From the NCBI GenBank assembly GCA_965203575.1, contig OZ241894.1, positions 620,001-684,000 of the forward strand: a stretch of DNA of 64,000 nt. Direction: 5' to 3'. Under the pieces are notes generated by a model, which saw only the letters and a program-made list of their open reading frames with translations, was not told the DNA's origin and ran no database searches. Each line of letters opens with the position of its first letter. Within the stretch, counting starts at the first letter, position 1. The translations under genes were made by a program, and so were the position numbers. This stretch comes from Aldehydirespirator sp965203575 (lineage in GTDB: Bacteria > Actinomycetota > Acidimicrobiia > Acidimicrobiales > Aldehydirespiratoraceae). Of the stretch, positions 56,194 through 64,000 are shown piece after piece.

Positions 56194-57155
56194 TGCAAGC
56201 GGTCGAGTGCCCTGGACTCCCAGCAGACTGGCTCAACGCCTGGCTGGCCGCGATCGGACTGCTGGTCCTGGAGCCCCGTCTGCGCCTGAGCTGGACACCG
56301 GGCCCTAGCCCGGTCGCGGTGCTTGCAGCTGATGGCGGGGCTGATCCGATCGAGCTGGCAGCAAGCTCCTGGCCAAGACTCGAGCGCCTGAATGAAATGC
56401 CAGTTGCAGAGCAAGTCGAGGGGACTCCCGACATGCGCCGCCAAGTGACGCTCGAAGTGTTCCGGTGCCGGGCTGCGTCTGCTCGCAACCATGCCGACTC
56501 TTGGGCGCTCTCATCGACGGTCACCGATCTCTGTGTCGACGTGGGCACCGATATCACGGTTAGGCACGCTCGGCTGGACCCGAAGGGCCCCGGGCCGACC
56601 AAGTGGCTGCACCACAGGCTTCTCAGATGCCACTCGATGGTTGATGAACCCTCGGACGAGGCCGCTGCGACTCTGAAGGGATCCGGCAAGCGCGTGAAAG
56701 CAAACGGCCTCGGGTTCGACGCTACTCGCATACCGTCACTCGCCGATTCGGGTGACCCGATGGTCGATCCCGTGATCGAGGTGCTCGCATTCTTTGGGCT
56801 GTGGCTGTTGCCGATGCGAGGAGATGGCGTGGAAGTAGGCAAATCGGGGACGAGAAGCAGGCTCGCGGCCCGTCAACGCTGCTGGAGCCTCGACCGCGGA
56901 GGACCCCCGCGAGGCCTGCACATGGCATGGCCCGCCTGGACACAGCCGCTCGACTGCTCCGGCGTCGATGCCCTCCTCGATCTATGGTGCGACCTGTACG
57001 AGCGGATGGCTCGCGGACAGCACATACCCCGCGCCGAGCGATCACGACTCGGCATTCACTCGGCATGGCGAACCGTCTCCTTTCTCGAGCGAGGGATCAA
57101 CGACCCCACCGTCGGACTCTCGTCTACTCCGCTCGACCTTGATGCAAGACGATGA
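56193..57155 (+). CDS. Putative type I-G Cas8 (GSU0052/Cas8u2-like), compact
   Basis: 320 residues from ATG 56193. The position between cas3 and cas4 and the N-terminus (LPADWLNAWLAAIGLLVLEPRLRLSW) match the small I-G large-subunit family. Further segments are TKWLHHRLLRCH, VEVLAFFGLWLLPMRGDG and GLHMAWPAWTQPLDCSGVDALLDLWCDL. It is much shorter than Csx17 or typical Cas8 proteins. Expected role: PAM recognition and Cas3 recruitment. The assignment rests on context plus weak pattern. It overlaps cas4 by 14 bp. Confidence 0.7.
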   Translation: MQAVECPGLPADWLNAWLAAIGLLVLEPRLRLSWTPGPSPVAVLAADGGADPIELAASSWPRLERLNEMPVAEQVEGTPDMRRQVTLEVFRCRAASARNHADSWALSSTVTDLCVDVGTDITVRHARLDPKGPGPTKWLHHRLLRCHSMVDEPSDEAAATLKGSGKRVKANGLGFDATRIPSLADSGDPMVDPVIEVLAFFGLWLLPMRGDGVEVGKSGTRSRLAARQRCWSLDRGGPPRGLHMAWPAWTQPLDCSGVDALLDLWCDLYERMARGQHIPRAERSRLGIHSAWRTVSFLERGINDPTVGLSSTPLDLDARR

Positions 57156-57765
57156 CGCGGTCGTGGTGCCGATCTCGGCGATCGAGCACTACGAATACTG
57201 CGCGAGGCAGTGCGCGCTGATCCATGTGGACGGAGTGTGGACCGACAACCAGCACACCGTCCGAGGCAAGCACGGCCATCGCCGCGTCGACTCAGGTGCC
57301 CACCGGCACGAGCGAGGATCGCTCATGCTCCGCTCCATTCCACTGTGGTCAGAGACACACGGGCTGTCGGGTCGCGCCGACGCTGTCGAGGTCACGGACG
57401 GAGCAGTGCGACCCGTCGAGTACAAGGCAGGCACTCGGCACGGGCGCGCCGCCGACCTCCAGGTTTGCGCTCAGGCCCTGTGCCTGGAAGAGATGCTGGG
57501 GCTTGAAGTCCAATACGGATACGTCTGGTACGGCGCAACCCGTCGGCGCATGCGTGTCGACTTCACCGAGATCCTCCGCGCCAACGTGCTCGCCACGGTC
57601 GAGTCGATCCGCAACCAGATGATGTCGGGCGACTTACCGGTGGCCCCCAACGACGCCCGGTGTTCCGAGTGCCAGCTGCTGCATCACTGCCTCCCGGAGA
57701 TCAGCGACGGACGGGACCGGGTCACGAGATTCCTGCGCGGGGAGATCTTCAGTTGCGCTACCTGA
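57142..57765 (+). CDS. cas4: Cas4 nuclease (stand-alone, not fused to Cas1)
   Basis: 207 residues from ATG 57142. PD-(D/E)XK nuclease with iron-sulfur cysteines: C20 and C24 (EYCARQC) and a C-terminal cluster in DARCSECQLLHHCLPE. Nuclease core: GRADAVEV then PVEYKAG. It trims prespacers and defines PAM during spacer acquisition. In many I-G loci Cas4 is fused to Cas1; here a stop at 57763 separates them, and the two frames overlap by 13 bp. Confidence 0.9.
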   Translation: MQDDDAVVVPISAIEHYEYCARQCALIHVDGVWTDNQHTVRGKHGHRRVDSGAHRHERGSLMLRSIPLWSETHGLSGRADAVEVTDGAVRPVEYKAGTRHGRAADLQVCAQALCLEEMLGLEVQYGYVWYGATRRRMRVDFTEILRANVLATVESIRNQMMSGDLPVAPNDARCSECQLLHHCLPEISDGRDRVTRFLRGEIFSCAT

Positions 57766-58769
57766 ACACCGTCTACGTCCGTGACCACAAGGCAAGAGTC
57801 GGGCACAGGCGGGGTTCCCTAATGGTCAGGCAAGAGTCGGGCACGACCCGGATTCCGCTCGCCAGCATCGATGCCGTGGTGCTGCTGGGTTCGGGCCAGG
57901 TCAGTTCCGACGCGCTAACGGCTTGCGTGAAGAGGAACATCCGGGTGGCGTCGCTGCGGCGCAGCGGCGCACTGCGCTTCGTCGTGGGCGGACCACGGTC
58001 GGGCAACGTTCACCTGCGGATGGCTCAGCACCGGGCGGTCGCCAGCGAAGAGCACTCGCTGGCCATTGCCCGGTCCGTCGTGGCGGCGAAACTCCAGAGC
58101 AGTCGCGCCATTCTGCTGCGATGGGCGCGGGACGCCAAGACCCCGAACCATCGACAGAGGCTTCAAAGACGCGCCGAGATGGTCGCCGAGCGGATCGGCA
58201 GAGTACCCGGTGCCGAATCCGGCGATCACCTTCGGGGTCTGGAGGGCGATGCAGCCAGGATCTACTTCGGGGGACTTGCCCAGCACCTAACCGATGCCCG
58301 CCTCAGATTCAGCGCCCGTACTCGCCGGCCCCCCAGGGATCCCGTGAATGCACTCATGAGCTTCTGCTACGGCCTGCTCACAGCAGAGTTGGTCGGCTCG
58401 CTAGACGCCATCGGACTCGATCACCAACTCGGGTTCCTGCACAGGCCGCGATCAGGGCGCCCGTCGCTTGCCCTGGACCTGGCTGAGGAGATGCGCCCGC
58501 TCACGGATCGCTTTGCCGTGGCGTTGCTGACGAGGCGCCAACTGGGCACCGGCCACTTCGTGAGAACTCCGGGAGGCGCGGTCTACCTCGCTGATGAGGG
58601 CCGCGACATCGTGCTGAGGTCGTGGGAGGCGCACAAGGAGAGAGCCGTCCCTCACCGGATCCTGCGCAGGCCGGTGGAGCGCTGGGCGTTGCCCACCGTG
58701 CAGGCGACCCTCATGGCCAGACACCTGCGCGGCGATCTGCGCTTCTACCCGCCCTTCGTGTCGCTGTAG
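57753..58769 (+). CDS. cas1: Cas1 integrase
   Basis: 338 residues from TTG 57753, supported by GGGGAG 8 bp upstream and by the N-terminus MRYLNTVYVRDHKARVG. Metal ligands are in place: E164 (GLEGDAARIYFGG), H230 (GFLHRPRSG) and D242 (LALDLAEEMRP). It integrates new spacers with Cas2. It reads in a different frame from cas4 and overlaps its end. Full length and apparently functional. Confidence 0.93.
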   Translation: MRYLNTVYVRDHKARVGHRRGSLMVRQESGTTRIPLASIDAVVLLGSGQVSSDALTACVKRNIRVASLRRSGALRFVVGGPRSGNVHLRMAQHRAVASEEHSLAIARSVVAAKLQSSRAILLRWARDAKTPNHRQRLQRRAEMVAERIGRVPGAESGDHLRGLEGDAARIYFGGLAQHLTDARLRFSARTRRPPRDPVNALMSFCYGLLTAELVGSLDAIGLDHQLGFLHRPRSGRPSLALDLAEEMRPLTDRFAVALLTRRQLGTGHFVRTPGGAVYLADEGRDIVLRSWEAHKERAVPHRILRRPVERWALPTVQATLMARHLRGDLRFYPPFVSL

Positions 58770-58782
58770 ATCAAGAACCCGT

Positions 58783-59073
58783 ATGGACCTGCTCGTCGCC
58801 TACGACATTGCCGACACGCAGGGTGCGGGCGCCAAGCGCCTCCGAGCGGTGCACGACCTTTGCTGCGAGTACGGCACCCGCGTACAGCTCTCGGTATTCG
58901 AATGCCGGCTCACGCCAGCTCGATACGCCGCACTGAGAAGCCAGCTTGAGACCATCATCGACATCCAGAGAGACTGTGTCCACATCTACCACTTCGGGCG
59001 GCCGCTCTCGGATTGCAGGACTGTGCTCGGAACCCCGAGCCGGCGAGATGTAGGGGATCCGTGGCTGCTCTGA
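58783..59073 (+). CDS. cas2: Cas2
   Basis: 96 residues, ferredoxin-like: MDLLVAYDIADTQGAGAKRLRAVHDLCCEYG, RVQLSVFECRLTPARYAALRSQLETII, then VHIYHFGRPL. Asp8 corresponds to the conserved Cas2 N-terminal Asp. It starts 13 bp after cas1 and forms the Cas1-Cas2 integration complex. Last gene of the operon. The 205 bp beyond it show no convincing gene. Confidence 0.93.
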   Translation: MDLLVAYDIADTQGAGAKRLRAVHDLCCEYGTRVQLSVFECRLTPARYAALRSQLETIIDIQRDCVHIYHFGRPLSDCRTVLGTPSRRDVGDPWLL

Positions 59074-59278
59074 GGCTCGTAGACGTAGGCGGAGGCGGTG
59101 CTGTCCAACTGCTGGGCCGGCGGGCCCTGCCTTGGCCGCACCGATCTGCTCGCAAGCCCCGCGAAGCGACCTTGCGGCCTCCTCAAGGCACTCGACCGAG
59201 CCCAACTTGACTTCCGCGGCGTTGAGGGCTGCGTACGGGCCGGCTGATGAGGCTGTGAACTAGATTACATGTAAATGC

Positions 59279-59308
59279 TTGACAGATATCACACCGGTAT
59301 GAGATACT
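59279..59308 (+). promoter_or_regulatory. Strong promoter of the HNH gene, likely leaderless
   Basis: TTGACA (59279-59284), 18-bp spacer, GATACT (59303-59308), ATG at 59315. The -35 is a perfect consensus. With 6 bp between -10 and ATG, transcription probably starts at the start codon. Confidence 0.6.
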
Positions 59309-59314
59309 GTCTTC

Positions 59315-60643
59315 ATGGTGATCGAAACCGCCCGACGGGCCGAAGCCGCCGCCAAGGAGATGCTGGCCATGGTGAACGAGGGCTCGGTGTCGCGCGCGGA
59401 GGCGCGTGTGGCGCTGGAGATCTCCAGAGCCTTCATGGCTGCCGGCTCCGCGTTCCAAGCCGGCGCGGCCCGAATCATCGCCCAGGCCGAGCGCCACGGC
59501 GACGGCGGCGCGCAGGTGCTCGCCGACACCGCCGGGATACACAGAAGCGACGCGCACAGCCGGGTCAAGACCGCACAGGCGATCCAGGCCGCGCCCGCGG
59601 TGCGCGACGCGGTCGAGTCGGGGAAGGTGTCACACGCCAACGCCAAACGGCTCGCAGACGCCATCGACAAGACCAGCGCCGATGTCGTCGGCTCCGACAG
59701 CGACCTGCTGGCCAAGGCCGAATCGATGCGCCCCGAGCAGTTCACCCGCGAGGCCCGCCGCTGGGTCGCGGACCGCCAAGGAGACGCAGGCGAATCCGAG
59801 CACGCCCGCCAGCGGGCCAAGCGCCGCGTGCGCGTCTGGCACAACGACGACGACGGCATGGTGCACCTGCGCGGCGAGTTCGACGCCGTCACCGGAAACC
59901 AGATCGCCAACCGGCTGCGCGCCGAAGCCCGCCGCCTCCACGACACCGACAAGAAACACGCCGCCGGCAACGGCGCCGGGCGGCGCAGCTTCGACCAGTG
60001 CATGGCCGACGCCCTCGACAACCTCACCTCCAGCGTCGGTGCCTCAGGCGGCGGCAAGCCTTTCGCGGACATCTGCGTGGTCGCCCACGTCGACGACACC
60101 ACAGGCGAACTCATAGCAGAACTCCCCGACGGCGAACGCCTCCCCAAGACGGTGCTCGAACAACTCTCCTGCAACGCCAAGCTCACCGGCGTCGTCTATG
60201 ACCGGAAGGGCAAGCCCATTTGGCGCACCCACTCACGGCGCACCGTCACCGAAGCCCAGTGGCAGTTGCTCATCGCCAAATGGGGCGGCTGCTTCCACTG
60301 CGGCGCCAACCCCGGCATCTGCCAAGGACACCACATCGAGCCGGCCTCACGAGGCGGGCCCACCAAGCTCGACAACCTCGTCCCCGCCTGCTGGAGCTGC
60401 CACCACCGGATCCACCACGACAACTGGTGGATCCGCAAGAGCCCCGACGGATGGCACACTCTGCACCCACCCCACCCTGTCCACCACGGACCAGCCCACG
60501 CCCCCGAACACCCACCGCCAGTGTGCAAACCCGGACCCAGACCAGCCACCGGCCATCCAGGCCGCGCCGGACCCGACCCACCCCGGCGGGCGTCAACCCA
60601 GCCCCCGAACCCGCACCACGAGCCGCTCTTCACGCTCAGCTAG
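59315..60643 (+). CDS. DUF222/HNH endonuclease-domain protein
   Basis: 442 residues. The N-terminal DUF222 helical region (ARRAEAAAKEMLAMVNEG, LADTAGIHRSDAHSRVKTAQAI) is followed by a central region with FDAVTGNQIANRLRAEARR. A C-terminal HNH motif follows (CFHCGANPGICQGHHIEPASRGG, LDNLVPACWSCHHRIHH), with zinc-binding CxxC pairs. A Pro/His-rich tail of about 55 residues ends the protein. This family is abundant and often multicopy in actinobacteria, with suspected mobile-element or restriction roles. Function unproven. Confidence 0.85.
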   Translation: MVIETARRAEAAAKEMLAMVNEGSVSRAEARVALEISRAFMAAGSAFQAGAARIIAQAERHGDGGAQVLADTAGIHRSDAHSRVKTAQAIQAAPAVRDAVESGKVSHANAKRLADAIDKTSADVVGSDSDLLAKAESMRPEQFTREARRWVADRQGDAGESEHARQRAKRRVRVWHNDDDGMVHLRGEFDAVTGNQIANRLRAEARRLHDTDKKHAAGNGAGRRSFDQCMADALDNLTSSVGASGGGKPFADICVVAHVDDTTGELIAELPDGERLPKTVLEQLSCNAKLTGVVYDRKGKPIWRTHSRRTVTEAQWQLLIAKWGGCFHCGANPGICQGHHIEPASRGGPTKLDNLVPACWSCHHRIHHDNWWIRKSPDGWHTLHPPHPVHHGPAHAPEHPPPVCKPGPRPATGHPGRAGPDPPRRASTQPPNPHHEPLFTLS

Positions 60644-60708
60644 TGCTGTGTGGTGAGCACAGCGGCGGAATCCGGCTGCCCACCGCGCGAGGTCACAGGT
60701 CGAGCCGG

Positions 60709-60852
60709 TCACGCAACCAAACCAGCGACGCCCAGCACGATGCGGCACAGCGCCGAAGACTGAGCAAACTTCGGCCGCCGGGCCCGCCTCTTGAGTGTCT
60801 CGCGCTCCCCATCCGACAGCGCCACCTCCACGACACGACGGCCCCTGGCCAC
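60709..60852 (-). pseudogene. IS630-type transposase N-terminal remnant
   Basis: Frame from GTG 60852 to TGA 60709 encodes VARGRRVVEVALSDGERETL, then RRARRPKFAQSSALCRIVL. That is the characteristic first helix-turn-helix of IS630-family transposases, but only about 47 codons survive. It explains most of the 367-bp stretch 60644-61010; the rest shows nothing recognisable. Confidence 0.6.
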
Positions 60853-61010
60853 GACTGCCTCCAATCACCGCCCCGCAGCCACCCCACCACGCACAATCGC
60901 CACAAGGACTCACGACTCGGAACACTCGGCCCGTACGCCAGGGGGCGGCCTCTAGCCGCTCATCTGTTTTCACGTCGTGCAGGCGTGATCGTCCGGCGAC
61001 GGCCCTCGGG

Positions 61011-62789
61011 TTAGTCGGGCGCTGGCAGGTAGTGGAAGCCTCGGCCGGTGCCGTTGGGCCGGGACGGTACGAGCAGGCGGTCGGCCGCGAGGGCGGCTAG
61101 CCGGCGGCCGGCGGTCACGACGGTGACGGCGATCAGGTCGGCCGCCTCGGTGCTCGACACCCGGCCTCGGCTGCGGGCCCAGTCGATCAGCAGTTCGTCA
61201 TGGCCCTCGGGCGAATGGAGCCTGCGGCAGCGATGGCCGATCCGGTGCCTCGACTCGTCGCTGAGGCGGTATGCGGGAACCCGACCCGCCGGAACGCCAT
61301 CGACGGCGGCGATCACTCCCGGCACCAGATCCAGGGGCCTACGGCAGTACAAGTCCTGCTCGTCGCCCAGCTTGGCCGCGGCCAGGCGCTCGATCGCATC
61401 GGCGGCCTCCGCGACCGGGCGCTGCAATGCCGCGGCACCCGAGTCGGCATCGACCCAGCCCCGTTCGCACAGCTCGTCGATCAGCAGCAGCGCGTCCACG
61501 GACGCGGCCAGCTCCTGCGGGAGGATGTCCGACACCAGGCGGACCATCTCCGGATCGGGCTCGCCACCGAGCAGCGTGACCCGCACGTAGGGTCCGGCGA
61601 CCTCTGCGATCTGGGGCCGAGGGCGACCCATGGCCAGCATGTCGCGCGTCATCCTCGCAACGCCGATGCCTTGACGCTCCGCTATTCCGAGCGCGGCGGC
61701 AGCCTCCGCCAGACTGCGGTATCGCGGCACTGCCGGATGCGAGATGATGTTCGCCGGGCTGATCCCGCCGACGAAGCCGCCCGGCGACGTGACGGTCAGT
61801 ACCGCGCCGACATGCTCCACCGTCGTGGGCTGCGGCGACAGCCAGTCGCGGTGGACCACACCGTTGACGATCGCCTCGCGCAGCGCCCTCAGTGGAACCG
61901 CCCGGATCTGGGTGTGGGCGAATCCCTTAGCGACATGGAAGGTGGGATCGGCGGCCTCGCCCGCCCTCTCGACCTCGTGGATCTGTTCGAGCAGCGGACC
62001 CGAGCCGCGGACCCGGTGGCGGCTGTCCCCGCCGGGCACGTCGCGCCGCATGTAGTCGATGCCGACGCAGGGCGTAGCCACGAACAACAGGCTGCCCGCG
62101 TTGGTGAGCCTGCCGTCGCCGTCGGCCAGGTTCAGCCGCCGGACCAAGTCCGGTGCCGACGCCTCGGCCAGCTCGAGGTCCGAGGGACCTCCCCGCAGCC
62201 GCAGGTAGCGGCCCGCCAACTCCACTGCTACCGGCCCGACATCCTCCAACGTGTGGCCGGACGGCTGAGCAGACCAGTCGAAGCCGCTGCGATGCAGCCG
62301 TCCCGCATGCCACGTTGAAGCATCGACCTCCACACACTGAGCGTCGACCCGCCAGCGGATGCGCCCCCTGTAGCGGATGGGCTCGATCGCCTCGTGGGTG
62401 GCGAGCACCAGGATGCGGCATCCGTCGAGGTCCGCTTCGCGCACGTCCACAGTCAGCTTGCTGTCGGTGAGCTCGTAGATGCGACGGCGCAGCCCTGCGG
62501 CGTCAAGGTTGGTCCCGATCCGCTCGCCGTCGTCGGCGATGCCCAAGACGATCGCTCCGCCGCCGGCGGTGTTGGCCATGCAGGCCATCTCCCCCGCCAG
62601 ATAGGCGGCTGCTTCCTCGTTGGTCTCCAGACCCGGTACGACAGATCGCCCTCGACGCCGACCAGGCTCCTCCTTCACATCGACCTGGGCGGTCTCGATC
62701 AGAGCGGGGCGCTGTCCTTCGGCGAGCCGTTGCAGCGTTTCGGCGATCTGCTGCTCCAACGGGTCAGGCCCCAGAAACTGTAAGGTCAT
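61011..62789 (-). CDS. AlbA_2 (Schlafen-like) / HATPase_c_4 regulator-type ATP-binding protein
   Basis: 592 residues from ATG 62789 (MTLQFLGPDPLEQQ), with AGGAA upstream; a longer frame to 62840 lacks a ribosome site. The AlbA_2 domain is about residues 35-165 (VDVKEEPGRR, ACMANTAGGGAIVLGIADDGERIG). The GHKL-type ATPase region (ALREAIVNGVVHRDW) is followed by TVTSPGGFVGGISPANI and a winged-helix-like C-terminus. Such proteins occur as transcriptional regulators and in defence islands; the role here is not determined. Confidence 0.82.
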   Translation of the reverse strand: MTLQFLGPDPLEQQIAETLQRLAEGQRPALIETAQVDVKEEPGRRRGRSVVPGLETNEEAAAYLAGEMACMANTAGGGAIVLGIADDGERIGTNLDAAGLRRRIYELTDSKLTVDVREADLDGCRILVLATHEAIEPIRYRGRIRWRVDAQCVEVDASTWHAGRLHRSGFDWSAQPSGHTLEDVGPVAVELAGRYLRLRGGPSDLELAEASAPDLVRRLNLADGDGRLTNAGSLLFVATPCVGIDYMRRDVPGGDSRHRVRGSGPLLEQIHEVERAGEAADPTFHVAKGFAHTQIRAVPLRALREAIVNGVVHRDWLSPQPTTVEHVGAVLTVTSPGGFVGGISPANIISHPAVPRYRSLAEAAAALGIAERQGIGVARMTRDMLAMGRPRPQIAEVAGPYVRVTLLGGEPDPEMVRLVSDILPQELAASVDALLLIDELCERGWVDADSGAAALQRPVAEAADAIERLAAAKLGDEQDLYCRRPLDLVPGVIAAVDGVPAGRVPAYRLSDESRHRIGHRCRRLHSPEGHDELLIDWARSRGRVSSTEAADLIAVTVVTAGRRLAALAADRLLVPSRPNGTGRGFHYLPAPD

Positions 62790-62890
62790 AACGGTTCCTG
62801 GATGTTGCTTATAGTTTCTGGCACAAAAGTATACGCACATAGCTGTCGCGGGTGGCGCTGATGAGTTTCTCCTCGACGTATCGCAGGCAG

Positions 62891-62934
62891 ATCAGCCGAC
62901 ACATTGCAGGCGAATCAACCGACACATTGCAGGC
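62891..62934. repeat. Direct repeat, two 21-bp copies with 23-bp period
   Basis: Copies at 62891-62911 and 62914-62934 differ at one base (ATCAGCC versus ATCAACC, both followed by GACACATTGCAGGC). They lie in the 223-bp gap between divergent genes. Could be regulator sites or the remains of an IS end. Confidence 0.7.
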
Positions 62935-63012
62935 CCCTAAGCCTGTGTAGCCATCGGCTCCGATACTCGTCGGCCGGCGACGGGTCGCTCATACGAGACG
63001 ATAGCTGCACCC

Positions 63013-63222
63013 ATGAAACAGGCGAGACCCAGCGCATGGGCCAAGCTCGCGGAGAACCCTCCGCCGTCCATCCTCGGCGCAGTCATAGTCGTGCTGCTGG
63101 GCTTCTCCCTCACCGTCACCAACGCACGGATCAGCGACACCAACAACAGGATCACCCGCCTCGAAGGAGGATGGACGCCAGATTCGCCGCCCAAGACGAC
63201 AAGATCGACAAGCTCGACCTGA
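63013..63222 (+). CDS. Small single-pass membrane protein, apparently frameshifted from its coiled coil
   Basis: 69 residues from ATG 63013: MKQARPSAWAKLAENPPPS, then one membrane span (ILGAVIVVLLGFSLTV) and the start of a heptad region (NARISDTNNRITRLEGG). After GAAGGAGGA (63163-63171) this frame becomes Ser/Thr/Pro-rich and stops at 63222. The -1 frame continues the heptads. Either a frameshift mutation or a programmed -1 event. Confidence 0.6.
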   Translation: MKQARPSAWAKLAENPPPSILGAVIVVLLGFSLTVTNARISDTNNRITRLEGGWTPDSPPKTTRSTSST

Positions 63223-63400
63223 GACTGACCGCTCAGATCAACAAACTGGACGACAAGATCGGCGAACTCGACCTGAAACTGACCGCTCTGATCGCCGCGC
63301 TCGAAGCCTCCGGCACCATCGACGGAGTCGTCGAGAATCAGACCACGGCACCCCGGCCTGAGGGCTCGGAAGCCGGCGGCGCCATCCGGAGCCGGCGGGC
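63171..63400 (+). other. Coiled-coil continuation in the -1 frame
   Basis: From ATG 63171 the -1 frame encodes MDARFAAQDDKIDKLDLRL, then TAQINKLDDKIGELDLKL and TALIAALEASGTIDGVVENQ, with clear heptad spacing that continues the upstream protein. The frame stays open to 63680, but beyond about 63400 it is only the antisense of the next gene. The true C-terminus is therefore unclear. Confidence 0.5.
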
Positions 63401-64000
63401 CTACCAGCCCAGGGCGTCGAGCAGGGACTTGAGCTTGCGCTTGGCCCTGTGCTCGGTGCGCACCCGTACCAGCAGCGACTCGAAGCGGCCCGGCTCGCCC
63501 GCCGACTCGGCCAGGCGCCGGACCCGGACCATCAGATCCACCGCGGACTGGTACTGGCCGGCCTTCTTGCGGTCGATGATGGCCAGAGCCGCCGACTCGT
63601 ACACGTCGACCGCCTCCATGGGGTGGGTCTCCTCCCGCGCCCGGGCCAGCGTCAGCCACATGCGCGACCCGCAGCCGTAGTCGCGGGCGACATCCCAAGC
63701 GGCCTCGGCCATGCCCTCGTACAACAGGATCTCCACCAGGGTCGCCGCAGCCGTCGGCACAGGCGGCGGCAGCGGACCGAATGCGGCCCCGGGCCCCGTC
63801 CTGCCAGCCACTGGCCCCGTCCCGCGGGCCCCGGAGCCCGTCCTGCCGGCTCCGAGTTCTGGCTCGCCGGCCTCTGTGCTCGGAGCGCCGGCCAGCGCGC
63901 TGCGGAGCTCGTTCCGGCAGCGGGACAGCCAGTCCTCCCCCGCGTCCTCGTCGACCAGGCGCCGGTACGCCGACACCGACGGACCCGACACGAACGCCTG
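63401..64000 (-). CDS. C-terminal part of a large SWIM zinc-finger-associated type protein (5' end outside window)
   Basis: About 199 codons are visible; the frame is open at the right edge and stops at TAG 63401. The tail pattern WLTLARAREETHPMEAVDVYESAALAIIDRK, AVDLMVRVRRLAESAG, FESLLVRVRTEHRAKRKLKSLLDALGW resembles helical C-termini of SWIM zinc-finger proteins. A Gly/Pro/Arg-rich low-complexity linker (about 45 residues, e.g. GRTGSGARGTGPVAGRTG) lies before it. The SWIM motif itself would be outside the window, so the name is tentative. Confidence 0.55.
   Translation of the reverse strand, partial: QAFVSGPSVSAYRRLVDEDAGEDWLSRCRNELRSALAGAPSTEAGEPELGAGRTGSGARGTGPVAGRTGPGAAFGPLPPPVPTAAATLVEILLYEGMAEAAWDVARDYGCGSRMWLTLARAREETHPMEAVDVYESAALAIIDRKKAGQYQSAVDLMVRVRRLAESAGEPGRFESLLVRVRTEHRAKRKLKSLLDALGW

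Noticed and set aside
59074..59278. Possible minus-strand gene reading KLGSVECLEEAARSLRGACEQIG after cas2
   Set aside because: The opening looks helical and protein-like, but the frame continues as antisense of cas2 and no complete gene can be defined.
60593..60973. 126-codon minus-strand frame downstream of the HNH gene
   Set aside because: Cys/Gly/Trp-rich and unlike a protein. The genuine signal in the stretch is the IS630 remnant in another frame.

Overview
This is a GC-rich window, about two-thirds G+C, with many GTG and TTG starts and tightly overlapping genes. The gene content (F420-type luciferase-like oxidoreductase, DUF222 HNH endonuclease, PaaX regulator, leaderless-looking promoters, large Calx-beta/FN3 surface protein) suggests a high-GC actinobacterium, possibly an acidimicrobial-type lineage. 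That placement is inference; no rRNA or tRNA gene is visible.

Layout. 1-5.1 kb: an SDR oxidoreductase (cut by the left edge), a flotillin/NfeD pair, a cyclase-family hydrolase and a BMP-type nucleoside-binding protein that lacks a signal peptide. 5.2-9.2 kb (minus): a two-gene cassette of a 1183-residue SIR2-domain protein and a small RelE/HigB-like protein. It sits inside what looks like a nucleoside-salvage cluster, because ribokinase and nucleoside hydrolase follow at 9.3-11.2 kb. 11.4-15.5 kb: a secreted surface protein of about 1380 residues with a 12-base homopolymer just before its likely start. 16.3-18.1 kb: O-acetylhomoserine sulfhydrylase-type enzyme and a CoA-binding protein. 18.2-27.2 kb: a likely operon for reductive pyrimidine or hydantoin breakdown (beta-ureidopropionase, dihydropyrimidinase, semialdehyde dehydrogenase, LLM oxidoreductase) with an NMT1-type ABC importer. 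27.3-33.8 kb (minus): a phenylacetate operon paaZ-A-B-C-K-X without paaD or paaE.

From 34 to 60 kb the window is an accessory or defence island. It holds a DUF4143 ATPase, three nucleotidyltransferase/HEPN-like genes (two of them near-duplicates), a small membrane protein, an IS21-family element and a type I-G (formerly I-U) CRISPR-Cas system (csb1-csb2-cas3-cas8-cas4-cas1-cas2). The CRISPR content is unusual. There is one large array of 93 perfect 37-bp repeats plus one repeat truncated by the IS. There is also a 5-repeat array with a different 36-bp repeat, a 2-repeat mini-array next to the nucleotidyltransferase genes, and several decayed solo units. All share one design: a 12-nt flank related to CNTTCAATGGAG or CGCTCAATGAAG, a hairpin of 19-20 nt at positions 13-32, and a 4-5 nt tail. 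The hairpin sequences change with compensatory substitutions. One old and the newest spacer of the large array match 33 of 34 bases, and the difference is synonymous in the only open coding frame I examined.

60-64 kb: DUF222/HNH endonuclease, an IS630 transposase remnant, an AlbA_2/Schlafen-like ATP-binding protein, a small membrane/coiled-coil gene that appears frameshifted, and the C-terminal part of a SWIM-associated type protein cut by the right edge.
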